From assembly GCF_000987955.1 (NCBI RefSeq), contig NZ_LAZU01000036.1, positions 1-64,000 of the forward strand: a stretch of DNA of 64,000 nt, given 5' to 3'. The translations under genes were made by a program, and so were the position numbers. This stretch comes from Paenibacillus sp. DMB20. GTDB lineage: Bacteria; Bacillota; Bacilli; Paenibacillales; Paenibacillaceae. The stretch's first letter is position 1. Each line of letters starts with the position of its first letter. This document shows, piece by piece, positions 44,389 to 54,270 of this stretch. The notes below the pieces were generated by a model. That model was not told where the DNA came from. It searched no databases and saw nothing but the letters and a program-made list of their open reading frames with translations.

Positions 44389-46998
44389 GTGCGTATTCAT
44401 CCGTTCAAATTCTTCCAAAAGCCATTCATGCTCTTCTTATCGATTCTGTTATCGGGGTCTGTACTAGGCAACTCCTTTGCTTCGGCAGAACCGCAGCAGC
44501 CGAGTCAGGCGGCCGGAAGCATCCTTTCCTACGAGGCCGAGGCATCTCAGAACACGTTTACCGGCAATGCAGGAGCGGTCGATTGCGGCTTCTGTTCAGG
44601 CGGGCAAAAAGCCGGCAATCTATACGGCGGCTCCACGCTGACGTTCAACGGGATTCAGGCTGATAAGGCCGGTATCTACAATATGAACATGTTCTACATC
44701 TCCGGGGATTCCCGCGCGGCTTCGATCTCCGTAAACGGAGCGGAGAAGGAGAATTTCAGTTTTCCGAAAACGGCGGATTGGAACACGATCGGCACCTATC
44801 AGATTCAAATTTACTTGAATCAGGGCAGCAACACGATTCTGTTCGATGACGCAGGCGGATACTCGCCCGATTTTGACAAGATTGAGCTGACCTTTGATTC
44901 AGCCGGCGAAAACGGAACAGGCCCAGATGGCAGCATTGGCGATTTAGGCAAGCAAAAGAAAGCCACGAGCTATGGCTCCATCACCTTAACCGAATATGCC
45001 AACGGCTTCGAGGTATCCAATCCGACGTATGAGCTGCTGTACAACACCTCGACCGGATTGTCGCAATACAATTGGAACGGCAAAGCGGTTGCCAAGGGGT
45101 TATTCAGCGAGATCCAGCTCGACCGGATGGTTGCAAGTACAGATTATAAACATCATAAATTCTATAAAAATCAAGTAGTCCCATTCCAGGATGCCACCGG
45201 CAAGGGCATCAAGGTGACGGTCGTGAATGAGGATGGGGGAATGCCATCGCTCAGCCAAATCTATTACGTCTATGAAGACGGGCCGTATCTGCTTACGGAA
45301 ACGGTCGCTTCCCATCATTCCGCAATTTCTACGGGGAACATAGCACCCATCGCGATGGAAGCGAGAGGCGGCATCGACATCGGCAGCTATGACGATAACC
45401 GGGTCCTCGTCGTTCCTTTCGACAACGATGCTTGGTCCAGATACCAAGCGAAGTCGATGAATACCGGCCTCAACAACGGGCTGTATGTCAGCTCGGAGCT
45501 GACGGCGATCTATGACAATACGAGCCGGAACGGTCTCGTCATCGGATCGGTGACGCATGACACGTGGAAGACCGGCATCTATTGGAGCGGCTCGAATGAC
45601 AAATTGAACAAATTGCGCGTATATGGCGGATTTACGTCATCCACCTCCACGTGGGACACGATCCCGCATGGAAAAGTAACGGGCAAGCAAATTGCTTCGC
45701 CGAAAATCATGGTCGGCTTTTTCGAGGATTACCGGACCGGGCTGGAGGAGTTTGGCCAGGTGAATGCAGCGATTCAGCCTCCGTTGGCCTTTGGCGAAGA
45801 CATTCCTGAAGGCGTTCCGGTCGGCTGGAACAGCTGGGGAGCGTATGCCAGCGATTTAAGCTATGACAAGGCGGTTTCGGTCTCGAATTATGTTAAAGAC
45901 CATATTCAGAACCATTCCTTCAACAATGAAGGCCATATCTACATCAATCTCGATTCCTATTGGGATAACATGACGGATCAGCAGCTGACGGATCTGGTTC
46001 AGCTCATTCATAGCAATGGACAGAAGGCCGGCATCTATTATTCGCCGTTCGTGTACTGGGGCAACAATATGGAGCAGGAAGTCGAAGGGACGAACGGTAA
46101 ATACAAATACGGCGATATCGTGCTGCGCGATTTGGACGGCAACGTGCTGCCGACGCTGGACGGCGCTTACGCCGTGGATCCGACGCATCCGGGCGCGAAG
46201 CAGCGGATCGATTATTACATGAATAAGTTCAAGAGCAAGGGCTTTGAATATATCAAAATCGATTTTCTGAGCCATGGGGCAATGGAAGGCAAGCATGATG
46301 ACCCTAGCGTTCAAACCGGCATCCAGGCCTATAACCAAGGAATGGCTTACGTGAATGAAGTGCTGGACGGCTCCATGTTCATCAGCGCCTCCATCGCACC
46401 GCTGTTCCCTAGCCAATATGCGCACAGCCGCCGCATCTCCTGCGATATCGACGGCAGCATCGGCAGCACGGAATACCAGCTGAACAATCTCACGTACGGC
46501 TGGTGGCAGAACGGAACGATCTACCATTATACCGATCCGGACTATATGCACTTAACCAAAGGCGGATCGATGGAAGGCGCGCAGTCTCGCGTCAATGCGG
46601 CCGCGATCTCCGGCACGGTCTTCCTGAATTCGGATGACGTAACGGATGCGACGGCACGGCAGTACATGGAAACGCTGCTGACCAACCCGGAAGTGAACGG
46701 GCTAGCGATGAAGGGCAAGGCGTTCCGGCCGGTAGAAGGCAACACGGGCACGCAGGCAGCGAACGTATTCGTGCTAAACGATCAGGGAACCCACTACGTT
46801 GCCGTGTTTAACTATACGCAAAATGCGGCACAGCACACCGTGGATCTCGTTCGGGCAGGAATCGCTTCGGAAGGGGCGGCGTCCTATACGGTGACGGATG
46901 TATGGAGCGGCCAACCGCAGACGGTGTCTGGCTCTTCGCTAGATGTGACGCTAAAAGCGGCCGAATCCAAGCTTTATAAAATCGTCCCTAATCCATAA
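44389..46998 (+). CDS. Secreted CBM35 plus clan GH-D glycoside hydrolase
   Basis: 869 residues. GTG start 44389 behind AAGGAGGAG. Signal peptide to about residue 32 (PFMLFLSILLSGSVLG...SFASA), then a CBM35-type carbohydrate-binding domain (about 40-165: SYEAEASQNTFTGNAG, GGQKAGNLYGGSTLTF, YSPDFDKIEL). Then the same catalytic architecture as the preceding gene: VPVGWNSWGAYAS, VDPTHPGAKQRIDYYMNKF, nucleophile Asp in YIKIDFLSHGAMEGKHDDP, QYAHSRRISCDIDGSIGS. The frame is intact. Acts outside the cell, and its cytoplasmic paralogue may finish imported fragments. Confidence 0.85.
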   Translation: MRIHPFKFFQKPFMLFLSILLSGSVLGNSFASAEPQQPSQAAGSILSYEAEASQNTFTGNAGAVDCGFCSGGQKAGNLYGGSTLTFNGIQADKAGIYNMNMFYISGDSRAASISVNGAEKENFSFPKTADWNTIGTYQIQIYLNQGSNTILFDDAGGYSPDFDKIELTFDSAGENGTGPDGSIGDLGKQKKATSYGSITLTEYANGFEVSNPTYELLYNTSTGLSQYNWNGKAVAKGLFSEIQLDRMVASTDYKHHKFYKNQVVPFQDATGKGIKVTVVNEDGGMPSLSQIYYVYEDGPYLLTETVASHHSAISTGNIAPIAMEARGGIDIGSYDDNRVLVVPFDNDAWSRYQAKSMNTGLNNGLYVSSELTAIYDNTSRNGLVIGSVTHDTWKTGIYWSGSNDKLNKLRVYGGFTSSTSTWDTIPHGKVTGKQIASPKIMVGFFEDYRTGLEEFGQVNAAIQPPLAFGEDIPEGVPVGWNSWGAYASDLSYDKAVSVSNYVKDHIQNHSFNNEGHIYINLDSYWDNMTDQQLTDLVQLIHSNGQKAGIYYSPFVYWGNNMEQEVEGTNGKYKYGDIVLRDLDGNVLPTLDGAYAVDPTHPGAKQRIDYYMNKFKSKGFEYIKIDFLSHGAMEGKHDDPSVQTGIQAYNQGMAYVNEVLDGSMFISASIAPLFPSQYAHSRRISCDIDGSIGSTEYQLNNLTYGWWQNGTIYHYTDPDYMHLTKGGSMEGAQSRVNAAAISGTVFLNSDDVTDATARQYMETLLTNPEVNGLAMKGKAFRPVEGNTGTQAANVFVLNDQGTHYVAVFNYTQNAAQHTVDLVRAGIASEGAASYTVTDVWSGQPQTVSGSSLDVTLKAAESKLYKIVPNP

Positions 46999-47139
46999 CA
47001 AGAAGTCATCGATTCATCATGTTCATCTGCAAGTTCATCGCGGTTCTCGGCTCCATCCGGGGATCGCGATTTCTTGCTTTTGCTGTAAGGGTAGTGCTTG
47101 TCTCTATATTGGAAAATCATATGAAGAGGAGAAAACAAC

Positions 47140-49472
47140 ATGTCAGATATGAAGCTTTGGTATACGAAACCGGCCCAGGGCTGGTCGCAAGGACTGCCGA
47201 TCGGCAATGGCCGAATGGGGAATGTGGTGGTATCTACTCCAAACAGAGAAATATGGAATATCACCGAAACCACCTATTGGTCCGGCCAACCGGAGCCGGC
47301 TCAAGGGCGAAGCAACAGCAAAGCGGATTTGGAGCATATGCGGAAACACTTCTTCCAGGGCAATTATCGCGAAGGCGATCGACTGGCCAAGAAGCACCTG
47401 GAGCCGGAAAAATTGAATTTTGGCACCAATCTGGGACTATGCCAAGTCGTTCTGGAGTTTGACCATGACGTGAAGCTATCCGAAGGCGGGAGACAAGATG
47501 TAGCAGCCGCGCCGCTGTTCCATCGGGAACTGGATCTGGAGGAGGCGGAGGTACGTTCTTTTTTGCGAGATCGATGGAGCGGAGATGGCGCGAGAGGTCT
47601 TTGCTTCCCATGCCGATCAGGTCATTGTTGCGCGAATCCGCAGCAGCCATGGCTCGTTAGGTGTGTCATTCTGCATTTCGATTCGAGGGGAGAATGGTCC
47701 TTTTCATGCTGTCGTTACTGGGAAGGATACGATCGAATTCCGGGGGCAGGCATTGGAAGGCGTACATAGCAATGGGGAGTGCGGGGTGTTATGCCAAGGC
47801 CAGCTTCGGATCGTAGCGGAAGGCGGGCAGGTGAGCTGCACGGATGACACCATAAACGTATCCGGAGCGGATGAGGCGGCGATTTATTTTGCGGTGAATA
47901 CGGATTACCGTCAAGAAGGTGAGAGCTGGCGTGAGAAAAGCGCGTTGCAGCTAGAACAGGCTGTGCTGCTGGGATATGACGCGCTGAGAGCCAAGCATCT
48001 GGCGGATTATCAGCCGCTGTATGCCCGTGTACGATTGGACCTGGGAAGCTCCGAACATGCCAGTCTGCCTACGGACGAGCGGATCGGCAGGTTTAAGCAG
48101 AGCAACGGGGACGATCCGGCGTTGTTTGCGTTGTTTTATCAATACGGCCGGTACTTGACCATTAGCGGGTCACGACAAGACTCCATCCTGCCCATGCATT
48201 TGCAAGGCATATGGAATGACGGCGAAGCCAACAAAATGGCCTGGAGCTGCGATTATCACCTGGACGTGAACACCCAGATGAACTATTTTCCGACGGAGGC
48301 CGCGAACCTGAGCGAGAGCCATGAGCCGCTCATGCGGTATATCCAGCAGCTGTCGGAGGCTGGACGCTCGGCGCGCGCCATTATTACGATGCCGAAGGCT
48401 GGGTGGCCCATGTATTCTCCAATGCTTGGGGATTTGCGTCACCGGGGTGGGGGACTTCCTGGGGGCTGAACGTGACGGGCGGATTATGGATCGCGACGCA
48501 TATGATGGAGCACTACGCGTACAACCGCGATCAGGCTTTTCTGGAGGAGCTGGCTTATCCCGTCCTGAAGGAGGCCGCAGCCTTTTTCATGGATTATATG
48601 ACCGTGCATCCGAAGTATGGCTGGCTGGTGACAGGTCCGTCGAATTCGCCGGAGAACAGCTTTTATACCGGCCATCCGGAGGATGGGCATCAGCAGCTGT
48701 CCATGGGCCCGACCATGGATCAGGTCCTGGTACGGGATCTGCTGGCGTTCTGCGTGAAGGCAGCACAGACGTTGGGCGTGGATGAGGAGCTTCGGCAGAA
48801 GTGGCAGACGGCGCTGGATCAATTGCCTCCGCTGATGATCGGCAAGAAGGGGCAGCTGCAGGAATGGCTGGAGGACTACGAGGAGGCGCAGCCGGAGCAC
48901 CGCCATCTGTCGCATCTATATGCCCTGTATCCCGGCAGCCAAATCACGCCGCATCGTACGCCGGAACTCGCTGCGGCAGCCCGAGTGACACTGGAGAACC
49001 GGAACAGCCGGGCGGACCTGGAAGATATCGAATTTACCGCGGCGCTGTTCGGACTCTTCTACGCCCGATTGTATGACGGAGACCAAGCCGTCCAGCATAT
49101 TGCTCACCTGATCGGGGAGCTGTGCTTCGACAACATGCTCACCTACTCCAAACCCGGCGTGGCCGGAGCCGAGGCCAACATCTTTGTCATCGACGGCAAC
49201 TTCGGCGGCACCGCCGCCATTGCGGAAATGCTGCTGCAGAGCCACGAAGGCGAGATTCATCTCCTGCCCGCACTGCCGACGATGTGGCCGACAGGTAGCG
49301 TGACAGGGCTGAAGGCGAAAGGGAATATTGAGGTGGATATGAGCTGGGAAGATGGGAAGTTGGTTGAGGCGAGGGTGAAGGGGAATGAGGATAAGAGTGT
49401 GCGGGTGTTTTTATGGGGGGGAGGGAGGTGGAGGTAGGTCTTGAGGTGGGGATGACGGTTTGTTATAAGTGA
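47140..49472 (+). CDS. GH95 alpha-L-fucosidase (three frameshifts)
   Basis: About 777 residues repaired, no signal peptide. GH95 features: N-terminal LWYTKPAQGWSQGLPIGNGRMG, DYHLDVNTQMNYFPTEAANL (the Asn pair of the active site), LVTGPSNSPENSF, EHRHLSHLYALYPG, EANIFVIDGNFGGTAAIAE. Breaks: T6 at 47559-47564 (+1), near 48378 a missing C in GCGCGCGCC (-1; repair gives RAHYYDAEGW), and the G7 run at 49415-49421 (-1), after which the frame runs to tga 49470-49472 with a normal ending (REVEVGLEVGMTV). Without the last repair the frame stops at 49437. GH95 enzymes release alpha-1,2-L-fucose or L-galactose. Start ATG 47140 with AGAGGAG upstream. Confidence 0.87.
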
Positions 49473-50211
49473 TACTGAAAGAGTATAAATAAAGGAGCGA
49501 GTACTGACAAGAAGCAGTCGCAACGTCAACGTCTTGATAAAGTTGTTATCCTGGTTAATGACTGCCAAAGTGGCGTATTGATAGATTCTGATATCTCTCA
49601 AAGCTCTGCGTGATCGGTTTACTCATACAGATTAGAAGAATCTGCGGTTTAAATGGTATGAAGTGGATATAAACAAGTGTTTAGGATAGGAACATTGTTT
49701 GGCCAGGACAGATATAGAGGCGTGAAGGATTTTTATAAAGTGGTAGTAAGGCTATGATCCGACTGTGGCGCAGATTTATGAGAGGGTTGGACAGTTTAGG
49801 GAGTTGTGGAGTGTTGTGGTAAGAAGTTAAGAGAAGAGCGGGATGTTGAATAAGCTTATGGCGCGGAGTGATAATAATTAGGAAGAGATTTGTGTAGGAT
49901 TAATATTTGATATTAGAAGGTAATTAGACACTTATTGTGGGGCCATGCGTTTTCCAGCATGGCTTTTTAACTTAAGAGTAAACGAAATAAAGATGTATTA
50001 ATAGATATGAAAAGAAAGTTTATCGAGTAGGAATAATAAGGAAGCATGTCGAATTGAGTTTATACACTAGTATAGGATAATCATATAGTACAATTTTTTA
50101 ACACTTATTTCACACTGTAATCACCTATAGTTATCTAATTGAAATGTAATTGGTTAATAATTTAAACTCCGAATGGTATAATTTAGGTAATTGAAAAGTG
50201 GAGGGGAAAAT
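49473..50211. other. Gene-poor stretch with terminator and promoter of the AT-rich module
   Basis: About 740 bp. No gene could be supported; short frames in 49500-49620 look like degraded coding sequence that I do not recognise. GCCATGC (49942-49948) / GCATGGC (49957-49963) followed by TTTTT is an intrinsic terminator. From about 49980 the sequence becomes very AT-rich. A promoter for the next gene is plausible: -35 TTAATA (50154-50159), 17 bp, -10 TATAAT (50177-50182), then GTGGAGGGG as ribosome site. Confidence 0.5.
49942..49968 (+). terminator. Intrinsic terminator downstream of the GH95 gene
   Basis: 7-bp stem GCCATGC / GCATGGC, 8-base loop, then TTTTT. About 470 bp behind the GH95 stop. 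Confidence 0.7.
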
Positions 50212-50983
50212 ATGGTTAAACGTGAGAGAAGCAGTTCTTATCCTGGTGTCAATCTAGAAAAAAGCAATCGAGGATGCTAAACAAGTTAGATTAAAAATTG
50301 GGGAGAGGTAAAAATCGACAAGAATCAAATAGCTATTGCTATGGGATACCCGAATTATAATGGTAAAGCTGGAACGCGAATTTCTGCTATGGTTCAGTTT
50401 TGGACTATTAGACAAGAAGCAAGGATATTCATTAAGTGACTTGAGCGAAAAAAATAACACATCCAAAAAAACAAAACAGAGCAAGAAGACGCTGTAATTG
50501 AAGCATTCAAAAAAGCCCGATTTATATTTAGTGCTTTTAAACAAGTATAGTGATGATGGACATATACCTGAACATTTAGAAAATATACTGGTTCGAGACT
50601 ATAATATAACCAGTAATGCCAGTCGAGAAGCATCAAGAAAGTTTATTGAGTCAGCTCTTTTTGCCAAAATTATTGATAGTAATAGAGAATTCATACTAAA
50701 CAGTAAGGTTGATGACGAGGAAAAGGTAGAAGAATCAGAGACAACTATATATGTACCTGATAAGTCGAAGAGTACTGATGATAACGTGGTTGATATGATA
50801 CCTTATAGAGGAGATGTTTCACCTAGTATTTACAATAGTGATGAAAGAAAACAGACTTTCAATTTTGCCTTAACTGATGGGAAATTTGCACAACTAGTTG
50901 TTCCTGTAGGTTTAAAATCGAAAGACATTCTTATTATTAGTAAACAGATTGAGTTATTGGAACTACAGGTAGAGGAGGCATAA
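50212..50983 (+). CDS. Winged-helix-like protein of unknown function, first gene of a two-gene module (multiple frameshifts)
   Basis: Repaired length about 255 residues. Start ATG 50212 with GAGGGG upstream. N-terminus MVKRERSSSYPGVNLEKAIE, then a winged-helix-like region (KNQIAIAMGYPNYNGKAGT, RISAMVQFGLLDKK, YSLSDLSEKITHP), a middle segment EAFKKPDLYLVLLNKYSDD and IPEHLENILVRDYNITSNAS, and a short C-terminal beta-rich piece ending LLELQVEEA. This plan matches, from memory, a widespread unnamed family of small proteins beginning KR.RS.SYP. At least six homopolymer indels lie between 50258 and 50520 (A6 at 50258-50263, a -1 near 50308, T4 near 50400, and A-runs near 50449, 50466 and 50510). 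The part from 50498 to 50983 is open. AT-rich, unlike both flanks. Confidence 0.65.
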
Positions 50984-50985
50984 AT

Positions 50986-51927
50986 TTGAATTTTGGTCGT
51001 GTAAGTTTAAAATCACTATTGGAGGTGTTAGATGCAATTGCATGGAATAAAAATTGTACTCTTAGTGATATAATGTCTTTTACAGGATTGAGTAAACCGA
51101 CTGTTGCAGTAGCAATAAGAAACTCAGTTTTTCTCGATTTAGTAAAAGAGAATAAGCAGACTTACGGGATTTCAGACAATTTTGATAGGAATTTTACTTA
51201 TGAAGCAAAAAAAGTTATTTTAAGAGAAAAACTTCAAGAATGGGAAATGTTTCAGAATCTTTATGGATTTCTTGTCACTTCTGATGGTTACGCATCGGCT
51301 ATTAGAAAAACGTTAGCATTTTGTAAGATAGATAACAAATATTCATCAGGTATGAAAAATATGCTTCATTTTGCTGCGGATCTTGGTATTCTCGTTTTCG
51401 ACGGGCAAGAATACTCGACAAACGATACATTTCAACACACCCCCCATGAAACAGAATTATTAGAAGCAAATCTTAATTCAGAAATGGCGGCAAAGTTATT
51501 TCTGACTAAGACACTAACTCCTGAGTTGTTTCACTCTTTAGATACTCCTGAAAAAGACAGACTTACAAAAGCAATACTGTTTTACAAAACTGATCCTGAA
51601 AGTTCATGTCAATATGCTGGTCAAGCACTAGAAAATTATCTGAGGTTTATTGGAATTAATGCAGGTGAGGATTTAACAAGTTGTGATGGATTGGGTCAAA
51701 TTGCTGATTATCTTGCTGGGAAAGGAAGGCTGATAATACATCCTCGACATCGAGATATTGCAAAATCTGTCGCTAGTATTAGAAATAGTTCTGCCCATGA
51801 TAGGGATAAGCTAACTAGCGATCCTTGGATTAAAACATCAGAGATAGCGTTGTCCAATTTCTTGTTAGTGATCCAACTAATCAAATCTATACATGTCTGG
51901 GTAGCTACAAAGTCACAGATATTGTAA
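50986..51927 (+). CDS. Winged-helix protein with HEPN-like C-terminal Rx4H motif
   Basis: 313 residues, intact. TTG start at 50986, seven bases behind AGGAGG that lies inside the end of the preceding gene, so the two are coupled. Residues 1-70 look like a winged helix (LLEVLDAIAWNKNCTLSDIM, FTGLSKPTVAVAIRNSVFL). Residues about 215-313 resemble the HEPN/Abi_C helical domain: YAGQALENYLRFIG, then IRNSSAHDRDK with Arg266-x4-His271, the motif of HEPN ribonucleases, and a hydrophobic last helix. No homologue is named here. An RNase toxin or abortive-infection effector paired with the upstream protein is inference. AT-rich, probably acquired. Confidence 0.65.
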   Translation: MNFGRVSLKSLLEVLDAIAWNKNCTLSDIMSFTGLSKPTVAVAIRNSVFLDLVKENKQTYGISDNFDRNFTYEAKKVILREKLQEWEMFQNLYGFLVTSDGYASAIRKTLAFCKIDNKYSSGMKNMLHFAADLGILVFDGQEYSTNDTFQHTPHETELLEANLNSEMAAKLFLTKTLTPELFHSLDTPEKDRLTKAILFYKTDPESSCQYAGQALENYLRFIGINAGEDLTSCDGLGQIADYLAGKGRLIIHPRHRDIAKSVASIRNSSAHDRDKLTSDPWIKTSEIALSNFLLVIQLIKSIHVWVATKSQIL

Positions 51928-52204
51928 AAAAAAATTTTAGTCCCAGGATTTTGTTTTGAACTGATGATGTAGAATACGTGTATGAGTTGTAAAATAAAAA
52001 TTTGTAAACTCCTAAAATCCAGTATGATGTAAATCATGGAAAGGTTGAGGAGAACACATGGGACTTGTCTTTTTATATTATTTACAAGATGTCATTTTCG
52101 ACTATAGATTAGCAGCTGAATGATATATCAGATCTTTATAATACAAAAGAGAAAGCCCTTACCCCTTCCCGGGTAAGGGCTTTCTCCATTTCCCAACAAA
52201 ACCC
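51928..52204. other. Intergenic region with shared terminator
   Basis: 277 bp, AT-rich up to about 52140. The only structure seen is the strong convergent terminator at 52149-52186. No gene. Confidence 0.6.
52149..52186. terminator. Convergent bidirectional terminator
   Basis: GAGAAAGCCCTTACCC (52149-52164) / GGGTAAGGGCTTTCTC (52171-52186), perfect 16-bp stem with a 6-base loop. Flanked by A/T on both sides. Separates the AT-rich two-gene module from the convergent importer operon. Confidence 0.9.
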
Positions 52205-53098
52205 CTAACTCTTTATAGCCCCCATCATAATCCCCTTCACAAAATACCTTTGCACAAAAGGATACACCATAATAATCGGAAGCGTAGCGACCATGGTCAC
52301 GGCCATCCGGATGCTTTCGCTGGAGACCGGGATCCGCTTGGAGCCTTGCGCCAGCTGCTGGGCATCGGACATCATGCCGGCGGTCTGGAACTGGTTCAGG
52401 ATTTTGACCAGGACGGCCTGCAGGGTCTTGAGCTCCGGCATATAGGTGTAAACATAGGAGTCATACCAGGAGTTCCAGTGGCCGATGGCCAGGAACAGGC
52501 CGATCGTGGCGAGCACCGGCACGCACAGCGGCATGATGATGCGGAAGAACGTCTGCAAGTCGTTGGCGCCGTCGATTTTGGAGGATTCCTCGATCTCGCC
52601 GGGGATCTGCTCCATGAAGGTGCGCACCAGAATCATCAGGAACACGCCGATTAAGCCAGGGAAGATATAGACCCAGAAGGAGTCGATCAGCCCCAGGGAT
52701 TTGATGATCATATACGTCGGGATCAGCCCGCCGCCGAAATACATCGTGAACACAAAGAAGAAGGAGAAGTATTTCCACCCGAGCAGATTGCGCTTGCTGA
52801 GCGGATAAGCGAGCAGCGTGATGAAGAAGATGGATGCCGCCGTCCCGACGACGGTCCGCAGCACGGTGATCTTGATGGCGCTCCAGATCTCCGGATTCCG
52901 GAAGATGGTCAGGTAGCTCTCGATGGTTGGCACGCGCGGCCAGAAGTACAGGTTGCCCCGCATCGTATCGGTCGCATCGTTCAAGGAGATGACCAGAATG
53001 TTCCAGAACGGATAGAAGGTCACGAGAAAGATGCCGGTCAGGAACAGGTATAAAGAGACATCGAAGATACGCTCGGGCACGGTTTTTTTGCTTAACAT
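52205..53098 (-). CDS. Oligosaccharide ABC permease (LplC type)
   Basis: 297 residues, six membrane helices. Starts MLSKKTVPERIFDVSLYLFLTGIF; EAA loop IPGEIEESSKIDGANDLQTF; ends QRYFVKGIMMGAIKS, the signature tail of LplC/YtcP permeases. Pairs with the LplB-type permease 19 bp upstream. The binding protein for this importer is probably the divergent gene at 57747. ATPase not encoded locally. Confidence 0.93.
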   Translation of the reverse strand: MLSKKTVPERIFDVSLYLFLTGIFLVTFYPFWNILVISLNDATDTMRGNLYFWPRVPTIESYLTIFRNPEIWSAIKITVLRTVVGTAASIFFITLLAYPLSKRNLLGWKYFSFFFVFTMYFGGGLIPTYMIIKSLGLIDSFWVYIFPGLIGVFLMILVRTFMEQIPGEIEESSKIDGANDLQTFFRIIMPLCVPVLATIGLFLAIGHWNSWYDSYVYTYMPELKTLQAVLVKILNQFQTAGMMSDAQQLAQGSKRIPVSSESIRMAVTMVATLPIIMVYPFVQRYFVKGIMMGAIKS

Positions 53099-53117
53099 GG
53101 ATGTACCTCCTAATGGT

Positions 53118-54095
53118 TTAGAATAGGGACTGCCCGTTCAGCTTCTTCGCCGTATAGTTGACGATAACCACGATGATGAACGCCACCACGGAGCTGAACA
53201 TGCCGACGGCTGCCGCATAGGAGAACATGCCGTTTTGGATACCATAGCGGAACGAATAGGTGGACAGGACGTCAGAGTAATCCCGCGTCAGGTCATTGCC
53301 GAGCAGGAAGTGCTGGTCGAAGCCCGCGTTCAGGATGCCGCCAAGCGCCAGAATCAGCAAAATGACAATCGTTGGCTTCAGGTGGGGCAGGGTGATGTAC
53401 CGGATCTGCTTAAAACGGTTGGCGCCGTCGACCTTGGCCGCTTCATAGAGCTCCTGGTTGATGGACGAGATGGCCGCCAAATACATGATCGAGCTGTAGC
53501 CCATATCCTTCCACGTATTGCCGAGCGCAACGATCCACCAGAAATACTTGCCGTTCTGCAGGAATAAAACGCTTTCATCGGTGATGTGTAGGAATTTCAA
53601 TATGCCGTTAATCGCGCCGTCCGAGGAGAGCAGGGTCACGATGATGTTGGCCGCGATAACCCAGGATATGAAATAGGGAAGATAGGAGGCGGTTTGCACC
53701 GTCTTTTTGAATTTCACGTTCTTGATCTCATTAATTGCGATGGCGATCAGGATCGGCATCGGGAAGGAGAAGAGCAGCGTGATCAGCGTGGAGGCCAGCG
53801 TATTCCGCATGACGATCCAGAAGTCGCCGTTGTTGAAGAAGTAACGGAACCATTCCAGGCCGACGAACTCGCTCGTGAACAGGGTGGACCAGAAGCCGCC
53901 GAGCGTCGGCTGGTAATTGACGAAGGACATGTATAGGCCAACCATGGGCGTATACGCAAACACAATGGCCCAGACTAGTCCGGGCAGCATCATCAGGAAT
54001 AGATACTTCTGCTGCTTCAGCATGGCCCAGCGGCTTTTTCGATGAGGACTCAAGTTCAAGTCACTCCGCGTCTGTAAGGTTGTAGCAGGTTTCAT
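53118..54095 (-). CDS. Oligosaccharide ABC permease (LplB type)
   Basis: About 325 residues from ATG 54095 (GAGGTG eight bases upstream; an in-frame upstream ATG at 54116 has no ribosome site). Family features: KQQKYLFLMMLPGLVWAIVFAYTPMVGLYMSF at the first helix, and EAA loop INQELYEAAKVDGANRFKQI. Six helices. Diverges from the YesN/YesM genes with a 175-bp control region between them. Confidence 0.93.
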   Translation of the reverse strand: MKPATTLQTRSDLNLSPHRKSRWAMLKQQKYLFLMMLPGLVWAIVFAYTPMVGLYMSFVNYQPTLGGFWSTLFTSEFVGLEWFRYFFNNGDFWIVMRNTLASTLITLLFSFPMPILIAIAINEIKNVKFKKTVQTASYLPYFISWVIAANIIVTLLSSDGAINGILKFLHITDESVLFLQNGKYFWWIVALGNTWKDMGYSSIMYLAAISSINQELYEAAKVDGANRFKQIRYITLPHLKPTIVILLILALGGILNAGFDQHFLLGNDLTRDYSDVLSTYSFRYGIQNGMFSYAAAVGMFSSVVAFIIVVIVNYTAKKLNGQSLF

Positions 54096-54270
54096 ATGGG
54101 GCACCTCGCATCTCAAGTTAACTCAAATTATAAGACTCGGAAAAAATGAGTGTCGATATGACAATGTAACGAAAGATGCTTGAAAATGACTTACATCGCG
54201 AATTCCCATAGTTAAAAAAAACGAAGTCGCTATAATATGAAGGGATAAAGCCGACACAGGGGGTATGAGC
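54096..54270. promoter_or_regulatory. Divergent promoter region, LplBC / YesN-YesM
   Basis: TATAAT at 54231-54236 is a good -10 for the regulator gene; its -35 is weak. AGGGGG (about 54258-54263) is the ribosome site for ATG 54271. The minus-strand promoter is not clear. Confidence 0.5.
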
